Positions 8,728 through 18,264 of a stretch of DNA of 64,000 nucleotides are shown one piece after another. The stretch comes from an uncultured Hyphomicrobiales bacterium (GTDB taxonomy: Bacteria > Pseudomonadota > Alphaproteobacteria > Rhizobiales > Beijerinckiaceae), in contig CAIUWR010000049.1 in assembly GCA_903902915.1 (NCBI GenBank), positions 135,676 to 199,675 of the forward strand, in the 5' to 3' direction. A program made the translations under genes and the position numbers. Within the stretch, counting starts at the first letter, position 1. Each line of letters starts with the position of its first letter. The notes beneath the pieces were generated by a model. It was not told where the DNA came from. It ran no database searches and saw nothing but the letters and a program-made list of their open reading frames with translations.

Positions 8728-9333
8728 TCAGCGCGGCGCGCGTTTGGCGAGGATGCGTTGCAGGGTGCGGCGGTGCATGTTGAGGCGGCGCGCGGTCTCC
8801 GAAACATTGCGGTCGCACAGTTCATAGATGCGCTGGATATGCTCCCAGCGCACCCGATCCGCAGACATGGGATTTTCCGGCAGCTCGGCCTTGTCGTGAC
8901 GGGTCGCCATCAGGGCGTGGTAGATCTCGTCGGCGTCGGCGGGTTTGGCGAGATAGTCGAAAGCGCCAAGCTTCACCGCCGTCACAGCCGTCACGATATT
9001 GCCGTAGCCGGTGAGGATGATGCCGCGTGCTTCCGGCCGCCGGGCCTTCAGCTGCGAAATCACATCGAGGCCATTGCCGTCCTGAAGGCGCATGTCGATG
9101 ACCGCGAAGGCGGGCGCATGGACGCCGATTGCGGCGAGCCCCTCGGCGACGGACTCGGCGGTGACCACCGTGAAGCCGCGCGCCTCCATGGCCCGGCTGA
9201 GGCGTGTCAGGAAGGGCTTGTCGTCATCGACGAGCAATAGCGTTTGATCGCCATCCATGGCCAAACCCAAAGCTCCTGGCTCCTGGCCGGGCAAGCCAGC
9301 AAGAGAGTCGGTCGGCGGAGCTGATGCTTTCAT
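8728..9333 (-). CDS. regA: Redox response regulator RegA/ActR (PrrA) family
   Basis: A 201-aa response regulator of the RegA/PrrA/ActR type, which in alphaproteobacteria switches respiration, carbon and nitrogen fixation genes according to redox state. The receiver domain has the acidic pocket (LLVDDDKPF), the phosphorylated Asp (FAVIDMRLQDG) and the Lys (DYLAKPAD). The C-terminus is a Fis-type helix-turn-helix (NVSETARRLNMHRRTLQRIL) nearly identical in pattern to the invariant RegA DNA-binding helix. GAGG five bases before the ATG at 9333 supports the long start; a start at 9258 would fit the domain but lacks a site. It follows its kinase gene on the same strand. Confidence 0.93.
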   Translation of the reverse strand: MKASAPPTDSLAGLPGQEPGALGLAMDGDQTLLLVDDDKPFLTRLSRAMEARGFTVVTAESVAEGLAAIGVHAPAFAVIDMRLQDGNGLDVISQLKARRPEARGIILTGYGNIVTAVTAVKLGAFDYLAKPADADEIYHALMATRHDKAELPENPMSADRVRWEHIQRIYELCDRNVSETARRLNMHRRTLQRILAKRAPR

Positions 9334-9364
9334 ACCGTCCTCACAAACGAGACTATGGGCGCGC

Positions 9365-10702
9365 TCAAGCTAGCTCTATCTTACGCGGCTTGCGTTCGAA
9401 AGAGGCGCGTGGCCAGGTCACTTCCACGCGCGCCCCAACTTCCGGCGGGGGCGCATTGCCGGTCGTCACCGTAGCGCCGGAGCGCTCCAGCAGGGTCTTG
9501 GCTATGAACAAGCCAAGACCAAGGCCGGACCCCTCCTCCACCTTGGCCCGCCGCGATCCGCGAGAGGTGACGTAGGGTTCGCCCAGCCTTGTCAATACGT
9601 CCGGCGAGAAGCCTGGACCATCGTCAGCGATGCCAATCGTCACGAAGGCCTCCGACCAGCGCATGGTGATGCGCACCTCGGACCGGGCGAAATCAATGGC
9701 GTTCTCAACCAGATTGCCAAGGCCGTAGAGCATGCCGGGGTTGCGGCGGCACACCGGCTCCGGCCCCTTGCCGTCGCTCGACAGGCGCAAGGCCACCCCG
9801 AAATCCCGTTGCGGACCAACCACATCCTCCACCAGATGCAGGATGGTCAGCTCATCCAGCATGCCCGGACCCTCATTGCCCAGAGAAGCGATCTTGGAGA
9901 GGATGGTGCGGCAGCGGGCGACCTCCTGCGCAAGAAGGGCGATGTCCTCCGCCATGGCGTCGCCGGGCTTCACGATCTTGCCCAGCTCCTTCACCACCAG
10001 GGTGATGGTGGCCAGCGGCGTGCCCAGCTCATGGGCGGCGGCGGCGGCCAGGCCGTCAAGCTGGGTCAGGTGCTGCTCGCGCGCCAGCACCAGCTCGGTG
10101 GCCGCCAGCGCATCCGACAATTGCCGCGCCTCTTGCGAGACCCGCGAGGCGTAGACGGCGATGAAGCCCGCTCCCAGCACCAGCGCCATCCAGATGCCGG
10201 AAACATAAAGGAAAGGCAGGTCCAGCGGCTCTCCCTTGTGCCAGGGCAGCGGGAAATGCCGGAAGGCGAGCAGAGTCGCGGCTCCGACCATCAAAATCAC
10301 CAGCCAGAGCGTCCCCTGCCAGGCCAGCGACATGGCCGAGATCATGATCGGCGCCAAAAAGAGGCTCGCAAAAGGGTTGGAGAGCCCGCCGGTGAGATAG
10401 AGGAGGCCGGACAACTGGAGAATGTCGAAGGCCAGCAGCGCGAAGGCTGGCGGATCGCGCAATCTCTGACTAAGTGGGAACTTGAGCCGCAAAGCGATAT
10501 TCAACCATGCGGAGGCCGCAATGGCGAGAAAGCAAAAGGCGATCGGCAATTCGAATCCCAGTATAAACCAGGTCGAAAGCACCGCGACGGACTGACCGAC
10601 CACCGCCAGCCAGCGGAGCCGGACGAGCGTGTCGAGGCGCAGGCGCCGCGCGTGGCGCCCCAGATCAACGTCAGCCAAGTCTACATCTGAAGAAATTTGC
10701 AT
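9365..10702 (-). CDS. regB: Redox sensor histidine kinase RegB/ActS (PrrB) family
   Basis: A 445-aa membrane kinase with about six N-terminal transmembrane segments, then a DHp and an ATPase domain. The quinone-sensing motif GGLSNPF sits in the membrane part and the H-box AAAHELGTPLATI carries the phospho-His. A cysteine in EVARCRTIL lies where RegB proteins have their redox-active Cys. N-box (LVENAIDFA), G1 (DDGPGFS) and G2 (GSGLGLGLF) boxes are intact. It phosphorylates RegA, the next gene on the strand, in response to ubiquinone and redox state. Divergent from the PHA depolymerase gene, with a shared 135-base intergenic region. Confidence 0.93.
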   Translation of the reverse strand: MQISSDVDLADVDLGRHARRLRLDTLVRLRWLAVVGQSVAVLSTWFILGFELPIAFCFLAIAASAWLNIALRLKFPLSQRLRDPPAFALLAFDILQLSGLLYLTGGLSNPFASLFLAPIMISAMSLAWQGTLWLVILMVGAATLLAFRHFPLPWHKGEPLDLPFLYVSGIWMALVLGAGFIAVYASRVSQEARQLSDALAATELVLAREQHLTQLDGLAAAAAHELGTPLATITLVVKELGKIVKPGDAMAEDIALLAQEVARCRTILSKIASLGNEGPGMLDELTILHLVEDVVGPQRDFGVALRLSSDGKGPEPVCRRNPGMLYGLGNLVENAIDFARSEVRITMRWSEAFVTIGIADDGPGFSPDVLTRLGEPYVTSRGSRRAKVEEGSGLGLGLFIAKTLLERSGATVTTGNAPPPEVGARVEVTWPRASFERKPRKIELA

Positions 10703-10837
10703 TTGACCATCGACTTATGTTCAGCACCGCTGATTTGTGGTGGACCAAGAGAAGGATTGATTCAAGGTCCTGATTATGTTGGATGATAGATATTGGTTAT
10801 GTTTCACGGCTGGCCGCCCCCGAAAACCGGTGATCGA

Positions 10838-12130
10838 ATGAACCGAATCCCCTACCAGTTCTACGAAATGGCTCACCTTGCGGTCGCGCCTGCGCGGGCC
10901 CTCTCGGACGCCGCACGGTTCTTCCTGAAGAACCCCCTCAATCCGCTGACCCATACGGTCTGGGGCCGTAACGTGGCGGCGTCGGCGGAGCTCTTCGAGC
11001 GGCTCACGCGCCGCTACGGCAAGCCAGGCTTCGATCTTCCCCAGACAAAGATCGACGGCGTGCCCGTCGACATCGTGGAAGAAATCGTCTGGGCGAAGCC
11101 CTTCTGCCGGGTGATCCGCTTCCATCGTCAGACGGACCGCCGCGACCCGCGCCTGTTGATTGTGGCGCCTCTGTCCGGCCACTACGCCACGTTGCTGCGC
11201 GGCACGGTGGAAGCGTTCCTGCCTCATTTCGACGTCTATATCACCGATTGGACCGACGCCCGCCTCGCGCCGCTCGCCGCAGGCCATTTCGACCTCGACA
11301 GCTATATTGATTACCTGATGGACATCATGCGCTTCCTGGGCAAGGACGCGCCCGGCGCCGGTCTGCATACGCTGGGCGTCTGCCAGCCTTCGGTGCCTCT
11401 GATCGCCGCGACCGCCCTGATGGAATCGCACGGCGATCCGCTCGCCCCCGCCTCCATGACCCTCATGGGCGGCCCCATCGACACGCGCCGCAGCCCGACC
11501 GCCGTCAACAAGCTGGCGCAAAAGCGTGGCTCGAACTGGTTTCGGCAGAACTGCATCCACACCGTCCCCTTCCCCTATCCGGGAGCCGGGCGGCAGGTCT
11601 ATCCAGGCTTCCTGCAATTATCGGGCTTCATGGCGATGAATCTCGACCGCCACGTCAACGCCCATCTCGACATGTTCAACCATCTGGTGGACGGCGACGG
11701 CGACTCGGCGGAAAAGCATCGCGATTTCTATGATGAATATATGGCCGTGATGGATCTGGATGCGGCCTATTATCTGCAAACCATCGACGCGGTGTTCGTC
11801 GATCACGCGCTGCCCAAGGGCAAGATGAAGCACCGTGATGAATTGATCGACCTGAAAGCGATCAGGCGTTGCGGGCTCATGACCGTCGAGGGCGAGAAGG
11901 ACGATATTTCCGGCGTCGGCCAGACCTATGCCGCGCAAGATCTGTGCGTGAACATTCCCGAGCGGCGCAAGCAACACTATCTGCAAATGGGCGTCGGCCA
12001 TTATGGCGTGTTCAACGGCTCGCGATTCCGCTCCGAGATCGCGCCGCGCATCGCAAGGTTCATCGAATCCATCGACGCGGAATCGGACGACGCTGAAAAG
12101 GCGCAGCCGGCTCTGGCCACCAGCGCATGA
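10838..12130 (+). CDS. phaZ: Intracellular polyhydroxyalkanoate depolymerase
   Basis: A 430-aa alpha/beta-hydrolase of the intracellular PhaZ family, which mobilises native PHB granules to hydroxybutyrate. The nucleophile elbow reads LGVCQPSVP, so the nucleophile is Cys rather than Ser, as in this depolymerase group and in PHA synthases. Other hallmarks are the N-terminal FYEMAHLAVAPARALSD, VYITDWTDAR, and the C-terminal YLQMGVGHYGVFNGSRFR with the catalytic His. I chose ATG at 10838 because the family similarity begins there; an upstream in-frame start at 10793 would add 15 unrelated residues. It points to carbon storage as PHB in this organism. Confidence 0.92.
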   Translation: MNRIPYQFYEMAHLAVAPARALSDAARFFLKNPLNPLTHTVWGRNVAASAELFERLTRRYGKPGFDLPQTKIDGVPVDIVEEIVWAKPFCRVIRFHRQTDRRDPRLLIVAPLSGHYATLLRGTVEAFLPHFDVYITDWTDARLAPLAAGHFDLDSYIDYLMDIMRFLGKDAPGAGLHTLGVCQPSVPLIAATALMESHGDPLAPASMTLMGGPIDTRRSPTAVNKLAQKRGSNWFRQNCIHTVPFPYPGAGRQVYPGFLQLSGFMAMNLDRHVNAHLDMFNHLVDGDGDSAEKHRDFYDEYMAVMDLDAAYYLQTIDAVFVDHALPKGKMKHRDELIDLKAIRRCGLMTVEGEKDDISGVGQTYAAQDLCVNIPERRKQHYLQMGVGHYGVFNGSRFRSEIAPRIARFIESIDAESDDAEKAQPALATSA

Positions 12131-12191
12131 ATTGATGGGTGTCACTTGCCTGCACTGGCGACTCAGCCCGATCGCCCCTAGTTTGGCGGCC

Positions 12192-12962
12192 ATGCTGCGT
12201 CTCTTCAAAAAGACAGCGCCCGCACGCGACACGGCGCAATTCCATGTTTCGCATGCGGGCGATTCCTACAGGATCGCTCTCAAGCGCGTGGCGGGCGCCA
12301 CGCGTTTCACCATCCGCGTGCGCTCGGCGACCCGCGACGTCGTGCTCACCATGCCGGTGCGCGGATCGCTGAGCGCAGCGCGCGATTTCGCGGAACGTCA
12401 TGCGGCGTGGATTGGCGCGCGCATGCGCAAATTGCCCAAGCCGATTCCCTTCGAACCGGACGAAACGATCCCCTTTGCAGGCGTGCCTCATCTGGTTCTG
12501 CATGCGCCCGACGCGCGTGGAACCGTATGGCTGGGCGTGACGGCGAAAGGCGAGCCAGCGCTGCATGTGGCGGGCGATGCGCGCCATGTGCAGCGGCGCG
12601 TGATGGATTTTCTCAAACGCGAAGCGCGCAAGCGCCTTGAGGAAGCCGTGCGGCGCCATTGCGCGAAGATCAACGTCAAAGCGCGCGACGTGACCCTGCG
12701 CGATACGACGAGCCGCTGGGGTTCGTGCTCTGCGACGGGGGGATTGAATTTCTCCTGGCGCCTGATCATGGCGCCGCCGCATGTACTGGATTATCTCGCC
12801 GCCCATGAGGTGGCCCATCTGATTCATATGAATCATTCAGATGAGTTCTGGGCGCTGACGCACCGTCTCTCGAAGGACACCGACAGCGCGGAAGCCTGGT
12901 TGAAAGCCCACGGCGCCTCGTTGCATCGCTATGGCGCGCGCGGCGAAGGGAACGCTGACTGA
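12192..12962 (+). CDS. YgjP-like (DUF45/M48-related) metal-dependent hydrolase
   Basis: A 256-aa protein of the DUF45/YgjP family, putative zinc metalloproteases related to SprT/WSS1 folds. The C-terminal half holds RDTTSRWGSCSATGGLNFSW followed by the metal site HEVAHLIHMNHSDEFW, where HEVAH gives two ligands and the downstream His a third. The N-terminal half is a beta-rich domain. The frame is open further upstream into phaZ, but similarity begins at MLRLFKK, so ATG at 12192 is used. Cellular substrate unknown. Its stop is immediately followed by the stop of trmB on the other strand. Confidence 0.85.
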   Translation: MLRLFKKTAPARDTAQFHVSHAGDSYRIALKRVAGATRFTIRVRSATRDVVLTMPVRGSLSAARDFAERHAAWIGARMRKLPKPIPFEPDETIPFAGVPHLVLHAPDARGTVWLGVTAKGEPALHVAGDARHVQRRVMDFLKREARKRLEEAVRRHCAKINVKARDVTLRDTTSRWGSCSATGGLNFSWRLIMAPPHVLDYLAAHEVAHLIHMNHSDEFWALTHRLSKDTDSAEAWLKAHGASLHRYGARGEGNAD

Positions 12963-13682
12963 CTAAACCGGAGCCTGCGTCCGCACGAAACTGAGATAGG
13001 ACGTGGTCCGTCCCTCGCGGATCGCCTTTTCTTCATAGCGGGTGCGGGTGAAGCCAGGCCACGGGGCGGTCCAGTCCTGCGCGCTCTGCGGGTCCCAGGC
13101 GAAGCAGGGCGAAGGCAGCACGCGGGCCAAAGTCCAGCCCGTATAATCGTCGATGTCGGAGGCGAAGCGGAACACGCCGCCGGGCCGCAACAGCCGCGCG
13201 AATTCCTTCACCGAATGATCCGACACAAACCGCCGCTTGCGCTGGCGGCGCTTGGGCCAGGGATCGGGATAGAGAAGATTGATGCGGCCCATGCAGCCAT
13301 CGGGCAGCGCATGCAACGCGTCGAAGGCGTCGCCCGCATGCAGGCGCACATTGTCCAGAGCGTCGGTCTCGATGGCGGTCAGCATCTTGGCGACGCCATT
13401 GATGAAGGGCTCGCAACCGATGAAGCCGACGGTGGGATTGTCCCGCGCGTCCGCCGCCAGATGCTCGCCCCCGCCAAAGCCGATCTCGATCCATAGATCG
13501 GACATGGGCTTGGGGAAAAGGGCGGCGGCGTCGATGGGCTGGGCGACATCCACCTTGATGCGCGGCAACAAGGTCTCGCACAGATCGCTCTGATGCGCGC
13601 GCAGCTTCTTGCCCTTGCGGCGGCCATGCAGGCCGGGGCGGGTGTCGAAATCTTCGAAGCCTTGCGCGGGTATGTCGATCAT
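12963..13682 (-). CDS. trmB: tRNA (guanine-N7-)-methyltransferase
   Basis: A 239-aa SAM-dependent methyltransferase that makes m7G46 in the tRNA variable loop. The SAM site IEIGFGGGEHL and the substrate segment LYPDPWPKRRQRKRRF (with the catalytic-region Asp) are typical of TrmB, as is the C-terminal TRYEEKAIREGR. The N-terminal RKGKKLRAHQ basic stretch probably contacts RNA. It lies downstream of metK on the same strand, separated by a strong terminator-like hairpin, so it probably has its own promoter or depends on readthrough. Confidence 0.95.
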   Translation of the reverse strand: MIDIPAQGFEDFDTRPGLHGRRKGKKLRAHQSDLCETLLPRIKVDVAQPIDAAALFPKPMSDLWIEIGFGGGEHLAADARDNPTVGFIGCEPFINGVAKMLTAIETDALDNVRLHAGDAFDALHALPDGCMGRINLLYPDPWPKRRQRKRRFVSDHSVKEFARLLRPGGVFRFASDIDDYTGWTLARVLPSPCFAWDPQSAQDWTAPWPGFTRTRYEEKAIREGRTTSYLSFVRTQAPV

Positions 13683-13691
13683 GGGCCTGTC

Positions 13692-13719
13692 AATAAAAAG
13701 CGCCGGACGAATCCGGCGC
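13692..13719 (-). terminator. Intrinsic terminator downstream of metK
   Basis: On the minus strand an 8-bp perfect stem (GCGCCGGA / TCCGGCGC) closes a UUCG tetraloop and is followed by TTTTTATTG. It sits about 30 bases after the metK stop and 10 bases before the trmB start. The stem, stable loop and U-run make it a textbook rho-independent terminator. Confidence 0.8.
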
Positions 13720-13748
13720 GATTATCGTTTATCTGACGGAACCGCAAA

Positions 13749-14939
13749 TCAGGCGAAGTAGGACTTCAGCTGGTCGGCGAGGTCGGTCTTCTCCCAGGAG
13801 AAGCCGCCCTGCGCATCGGGCTCGCGACCGAAATGTCCGAAGGACGAGGTGCGGGCGTAGATGGGCTTGTTCAGCTTCAGATGCTCGCGAATGCCGCGCG
13901 GCGAGAGGTTCATGGCCTCCATCAGCACCTGCTCGAGCTTCTCGGTGTCGACGTGGCCCGTGCCGTGCAAGTCGGCGTAGATCGAGAGCGGCTTGGCGAC
14001 GCCGATGGCGTAGGCCAGCTGCAAGGTGCAACGGTCGGCGAGACCGGCGGCCACCACATTCTTGGCCAGATAGCGCGCCGCATAGGCGGCCGAGCGGTCG
14101 ACCTTGGTCGGATCCTTGCCGGAGAAAGCGCCGCCGCCATGGGGAGCCGCGCCGCCGTAGGTATCCACGATGATCTTGCGGCCGGTGAGGCCGCAGTCGC
14201 CATCGGGGCCGCCGATGTAGAACTTGCCGGTGGGGTTGATGTGCCAGACCGTGTCGCCGCTGATCCAGCCATCGGGCAAGGCCTTGCGGACATAGGGCTC
14301 GACCAGGTCGCGCACCTGCGCGGAGGTCAGGTCTTCGATCAGATGCTGGTGGGAGACCACGATCTGGGTCACGCCGACGGGCTTGCCGTCTTCGTAGCGC
14401 ACGGTGACCTGGCTCTTGGAGTCCGGGCCAAGCGCCTTTTCCGTGCCCGCATGACGCGCTTCGGAGATCAGGCGCAGGATCTTGTGGGCGTAATGAATGG
14501 GAGCCGGCATCAGCTCCGGAGTCTCGCGGCAGGCGTAGCCGAACATGATGCCCTGATCGCCCGCGCCTTCATCCTTGTTGCCCGCAGCGTCAACGCCCTG
14601 GGCGATGTCGGCGGACTGGGAATGCAGCAGCACTTCGATCTTGGCATGCTCCCAATGGAAGCCTTCCTGCTCGTAGCCGATGTCGCGGATCGCCTTGCGG
14701 GCGACATGGATGATCGTGTCTTCCTCGATGCGCGGGCCGCGCACTTCGCCCGCGATGACGACGCGGTTCGTCGTGGCGAGCGTCTCGCAGGCGACGCGGA
14801 TCTGGTAAGGATCAAGGCCGGCGGCCGCGCCTTCCCGGAAGAAAAGGTCCACGACCTCGTCGGAAATCCGGTCGCAAACCTTGTCGGGATGGCCTTCGGA
14901 GACCGATTCACTGGTGAAAAGATAGCTTTTACGGGCCAC
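13749..14939 (-). CDS. metK: S-adenosylmethionine synthetase
   Basis: A 396-aa methionine adenosyltransferase that makes SAM from methionine and ATP in the cytoplasm. Signatures seen are [16 protein letters not shown] at the N-terminus (ATP-binding His), [12 protein letters not shown] (adenine-binding loop) and [19 protein letters not shown] (phosphate-binding P-loop). Length is normal for the alphaproteobacterial form. It lies downstream of an XRE-type regulator gene, an order common in Rhizobiales. The 143-base upstream gap was inspected for a SAM riboswitch; none could be recognised with confidence. Confidence 0.97.
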   Translation of the reverse strand: MARKSYLFTSESVSEGHPDKVCDRISDEVVDLFFREGAAAGLDPYQIRVACETLATTNRVVIAGEVRGPRIEEDTIIHVARKAIRDIGYEQEGFHWEHAKIEVLLHSQSADIAQGVDAAGNKDEGAGDQGIMFGYACRETPELMPAPIHYAHKILRLISEARHAGTEKALGPDSKSQVTVRYEDGKPVGVTQIVVSHQHLIEDLTSAQVRDLVEPYVRKALPDGWISGDTVWHINPTGKFYIGGPDGDCGLTGRKIIVDTYGGAAPHGGGAFSGKDPTKVDRSAAYAARYLAKNVVAAGLADRCTLQLAYAIGVAKPLSIYADLHGTGHVDTEKLEQVLMEAMNLSPRGIREHLKLNKPIYARTSSFGHFGREPDAQGGFSWEKTDLADQLKSYFA

Positions 14940-14995
14940 GCACGCCTCCGGTTGATGTCACGCCGCAGCGAGCGAGTCTGCGCCCCGAGCGGCTT

Positions 14996-15021
14996 AAAAG
15001 AGCTTTCAGCCACTCTCTTTT
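14996..15021. terminator. Possible bidirectional hairpin between the XRE gene and metK
   Basis: A perfect 7-bp inverted repeat, AAAAGAG / CTCTTTT, with a 12-base spacer, lies 56 bases upstream of metK and downstream of the XRE-regulator stop. The T-tract is part of the stem. It could end the regulator transcript or act in the metK leader. The stem is short and AU-rich, so support is weak. Confidence 0.35.
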
Positions 15022-15082
15022 TTGCAGACCGCGTTCGTTTGGTCAAGCCGAATGGGCCATTTCGTTCTATATAGCGAACGCG

Positions 15083-15499
15083 CTAGTCGGACTCAGCCTT
15101 GCCGCTGGCGGCGATGGCGACCACCAGATCGACAATCCGGCGGCGCACTTTCTGGTCCGTGATGCTGGCGAAAGCCTTGTTAAGCTGGAGCCCCTCGACC
15201 GTGGACAAAAAATCCACCACGAAGCCGGCGCCCTTGTCTTCAGCAAAGCCGCTCCGCACTTCGCCGCTCTCCGAAGGGCCGCCGTCGAAGAAGAAGGACG
15301 GCGGCGCGTCGAGAATCCTGGCGATGTCCTGCAGACGGCCAGCGCCGATCCGGTTCGTGCCTTTTTCGTATTTCTGCACTTGCTGAAAGGTGACGCCCAA
15401 GGCTTCGCCAAGTTTCTCCTGGCTGAACCCAAGCAGCATGCGCCGCATTTTGACGCGGCCGCCTACATGCTTGTCGATCGGGTTTGGAGATTTCTGCAC
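15083..15499 (-). CDS. XRE-family helix-turn-helix transcriptional regulator
   Basis: A 138-aa protein with an N-terminal Cro/CI-type HTH (RVKMRRMLLGFSQEKLGEALGVTFQQVQKYEKG, about residues 15-48) followed by an acidic linker and a C-terminal helical segment (KAFASITDQKVRRRIVDLVVAIA). This is the widespread alphaproteobacterial type found next to metK, with the FFFDGG motif after the HTH. Targets are unknown. It starts with ATG at 15499; the 130-base gap to lnt may hold its promoter. Confidence 0.9.
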   Translation of the reverse strand: MQKSPNPIDKHVGGRVKMRRMLLGFSQEKLGEALGVTFQQVQKYEKGTNRIGAGRLQDIARILDAPPSFFFDGGPSESGEVRSGFAEDKGAGFVVDFLSTVEGLQLNKAFASITDQKVRRRIVDLVVAIAASGKAESD

Positions 15500-15629
15500 A
15501 GCCTACCTCAATCTGCGCGCCGCACTGCGGGGCTCTCCTTAGGGAACGCCACTCAACCGCAACCAATAAGCAGAATACGCGGGCGGTTCCAACCACAATC
15601 TCCGCCATCGGAACCCGATTCCATCCGGT

Positions 15630-17273
15630 TCAAGCGGTCGGCCGACGCCAAACCATCGCCCCGAATAGACTGGCGAACAATAAAATAATAACGCCAACCA
15701 ATGGGTTGGTTGAAAAAAAGGTCGCGGGCGCCGGAAGGGGCAGCCTGCTGTCGATCACCCCTTCGCTCCCCAGAGGAAGTTTATGAACGATGCGCCCATA
15801 GCCGTCCACGACGGCGGACAGGCCGGTATTGGCGGCGCGCACCAAAGGCAAGCCCTCCTCGACCGCACGCAGCCGCGCCTGGGAGAAATGCTGGTAGGGT
15901 CCGGTGGTGACGCCGAACCAGCCATCGTTCGTGACGTTCAGCAGCAGGCCGGGGCGTTCGCCCGCCTCCGGGGTCGCCTCGCCGGAAAAGATCGCTTCGT
16001 AACACACGAGGGCCGCAGCAGGCGGCAGGCCGGGAACAGTGAGGGCTCTGCGGCGCGAGCCCGGTTCGAACCCGCCGGGAATATGCACGAAGTGACGCAG
16101 ACCGAAGGATTCCAGAAGGCCGCTGAACGGCAGATATTCGCCGAAAGGCACCAGATGGGTCTTGTCATAGGTGGCGACGATCTCGCCGCCATTGGCCAGA
16201 GCCTGGATGGAGTTGTAATAAAGCGTGTTGGCCTCGCCCGGCAGGCGATCGCCCCGCCGACTCTCCCCCATGCGCGCCGCGCCCGTCACCAGAACCGTTC
16301 CATGGCCCAAAAAGGCCCCGATACGCGCCAGCGCCGCGGCGTCCCGCGACAGGATGAACGGGAAGGCGGATTCCGGCCAGATGAGATGCGTGACGTCCGA
16401 CACGCCCGAGGTCTGCGGCGAGGTGGCGCGATCCGACAGGGTCAGATAGCGATCAAGGATCTCGTCCTTGTGATCGGCGCGAAACGTTTCGTCCTCGGGC
16501 ATATTGGGCTGCATGATCCGCAGCCGCACGCCAGGCGTCATATCGGCGGGAGCGCCCGAGAGCCGCAAGGCGCCGCCCAAACCGATCAGCGCCAACAGGC
16601 CCAGCCCCAGAAAAACCGGCCCCAATGATCGCAAGGTTCTGGGTTCGCCGCGACGCCCGTCGGCCAGACAGGCGGGCGAGGCGAAGATCAGCACCGCCAG
16701 CACGTTCAAACCATGAAGCCCCACCAGCGCCGCAGGCTGGGCGAGAACGCCGTTGCCCCCCAGCGCCATGCCAAAGTCGTTCCAGGGAAAACCCGTCGCC
16801 GCCACGCCGCGCAGCCACTCGCTCGCGCCCAGTCCGAAGGCCAGCGCCATCACGCGTCCCGGCCCACCGCTCCACAAGAGGCGCGCGAGCGCGAAGCCAA
16901 GCCCTGTGAACAGGGCGAGCATGGCGGGCAGGCCAAGCACCGCCAGCGGCATCGCCCAGGCGAATTGATCCGGCTCCACCAGAAAGGCGGCGCCCAGCCA
17001 CCACAGACCGGCGACGAAATAGCCAAATCCCAGCCACCAGCCATCGCGCGCCGCGTCCAGCGCCGACCAGAGCCGCGCGGCGTTGCGCCAACCCGCGCCT
17101 TTGGACGCCTGGGAAGACCCGTCGATGAGCCAGACGGCGGCCACCATGGGGACGAACAGGGCGGGAAACAGGTCAAAGGGCGCCATGGCCAGCGCGCCTG
17201 CCGCGCCCGCCATGAAAGCGATGAGCCGCCTGCGCCAGCCAAAGGACAAAATGATGCGGTCAGCAAGGGCCAT
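15630..17273 (-). CDS. lnt: Apolipoprotein N-acyltransferase
   Basis: A 547-aa inner-membrane enzyme that adds the third acyl chain to lipoproteins. The first ~200 residues are hydrophobic helices (for example FMAGAAGALAMAPFDLFPAL); the C-terminal part is the periplasmic nitrilase-like domain with the catalytic Glu (IWPESAFPF), Lys (YDKTHLVPFGEYLP) and Cys (LVCYEAIFSGEA). A final helix follows (FFSTNPLVGVIILLFASLFG). An in-frame TTG at 17291 adds six residues, but ATG at 17273 matches the family start better. Located just after the CorC-like gene, the standard ybeY-corC-lnt order. Confidence 0.95.
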   Translation of the reverse strand: MALADRIILSFGWRRRLIAFMAGAAGALAMAPFDLFPALFVPMVAAVWLIDGSSQASKGAGWRNAARLWSALDAARDGWWLGFGYFVAGLWWLGAAFLVEPDQFAWAMPLAVLGLPAMLALFTGLGFALARLLWSGGPGRVMALAFGLGASEWLRGVAATGFPWNDFGMALGGNGVLAQPAALVGLHGLNVLAVLIFASPACLADGRRGEPRTLRSLGPVFLGLGLLALIGLGGALRLSGAPADMTPGVRLRIMQPNMPEDETFRADHKDEILDRYLTLSDRATSPQTSGVSDVTHLIWPESAFPFILSRDAAALARIGAFLGHGTVLVTGAARMGESRRGDRLPGEANTLYYNSIQALANGGEIVATYDKTHLVPFGEYLPFSGLLESFGLRHFVHIPGGFEPGSRRRALTVPGLPPAAALVCYEAIFSGEATPEAGERPGLLLNVTNDGWFGVTTGPYQHFSQARLRAVEEGLPLVRAANTGLSAVVDGYGRIVHKLPLGSEGVIDSRLPLPAPATFFSTNPLVGVIILLFASLFGAMVWRRPTA

Positions 17274-17322
17274 CTTGAAGCGTCTCGTCAATCAATGAAT
17301 GGCGCGGGTGACACGCCGTGGG

Positions 17323-18264
17323 TCAAAGGTCTTTGGCGACGCCGCCTGATCTGCGTATGCGTATTTTCTTCACCCGGCGCGGGTCCGCGTCGAGAACCTC
17401 GCATTCGAGCGCATCGCCGAGCTGAATGATCTCGCCGCGCGCGGGCACATGGCCCGCCAGCGCCGAAACAAGGCCCGCGATCGTATCGACTTCTTCGAGA
17501 TCGACAAGCGTGTCCATGGGCGCATCCAGCGCTTGGGAAACGGCCTCAAGGCTGGCGCGCGCGTCAATCACGAAGCTGCCGTCCGGCGCCGCCTCGATCT
17601 GCGGCGTCTCGTCGAGATCATGCTCGTCTTCGATGTCGCCGACGATGGTCTCGACGATGTCCTCGATGGAGACGAGCCCGTCGGTGCCGCCATATTCGTC
17701 GATCACCAGCGCGATATGGGTGCGGGTCGCCTGCATCTTCACGAGCAGATCGAGGGCGGGCATGGAGGGCGGTGCGAAGAGCACCGGGCGCAGGATGCGC
17801 GCCAGCGAGAGCGGCGTCGTCAGATCGACGCCTGTGAGGCTCGTCAACCTGGCCGCCGCCGACGCGTCCGCAGGCTCGGCCACCTTGGCGAGGAAATCCA
17901 TGAAGTCGCGGATATGCACCATGCCGCGCGGATCATCGAGGGTGTCGCCATAAACCGGAATGCGCGAATGGCCAGCCGTCCGGAAGATGGAAAGCACATC
18001 GCCCAGCGTGGCGTCGGCGGGCGCGCTGACGATGTCGGCGCGCGGCACCATCACGTCGGCGACCCGCAAATCATGCAGGGACAGCACATTCTTGAGAATC
18101 AGACGTTCCTGCGGGGTGAAATCGTCGCTGGTGGCGGACTCCTCCAGCGCATCCTCGATGTCCTCGCGCACGGACGGCTCATGCAGGCCGAAGATGCCGC
18201 GCAATCGCTCGAAGAGCCCCGGCTTGTCGGCGCCCGCAGCATTTGGTGTGTCGGAACTGCTCAT
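17323..18264 (-). CDS. CorC/HlyC-type CBS-domain protein
   Basis: A 313-aa cytoplasmic protein with two CBS domains (VADVMVPRADIVSAPADATL and VLVKMQATRTHIALVIDEYG regions) and a C-terminal transporter-associated domain (CorC_HlyC). In enterobacteria CorC affects magnesium and cobalt efflux; members without a membrane domain, as here, are thought to regulate ion transport. It begins with ATG at 18264, overlapping the stop of ybeY by four bases, so it is translationally coupled within the phoH-ybeY-corC-lnt run. Confidence 0.92.
   Translation of the reverse strand: MSSSDTPNAAGADKPGLFERLRGIFGLHEPSVREDIEDALEESATSDDFTPQERLILKNVLSLHDLRVADVMVPRADIVSAPADATLGDVLSIFRTAGHSRIPVYGDTLDDPRGMVHIRDFMDFLAKVAEPADASAAARLTSLTGVDLTTPLSLARILRPVLFAPPSMPALDLLVKMQATRTHIALVIDEYGGTDGLVSIEDIVETIVGDIEDEHDLDETPQIEAAPDGSFVIDARASLEAVSQALDAPMDTLVDLEEVDTIAGLVSALAGHVPARGEIIQLGDALECEVLDADPRRVKKIRIRRSGGVAKDL

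Noticed and set aside
14940..15082. SAM-responsive riboswitch in the metK leader
   Set aside because: The region has one short AU-rich inverted repeat but I could not build any known SAM riboswitch core; a covariance-model search would decide.
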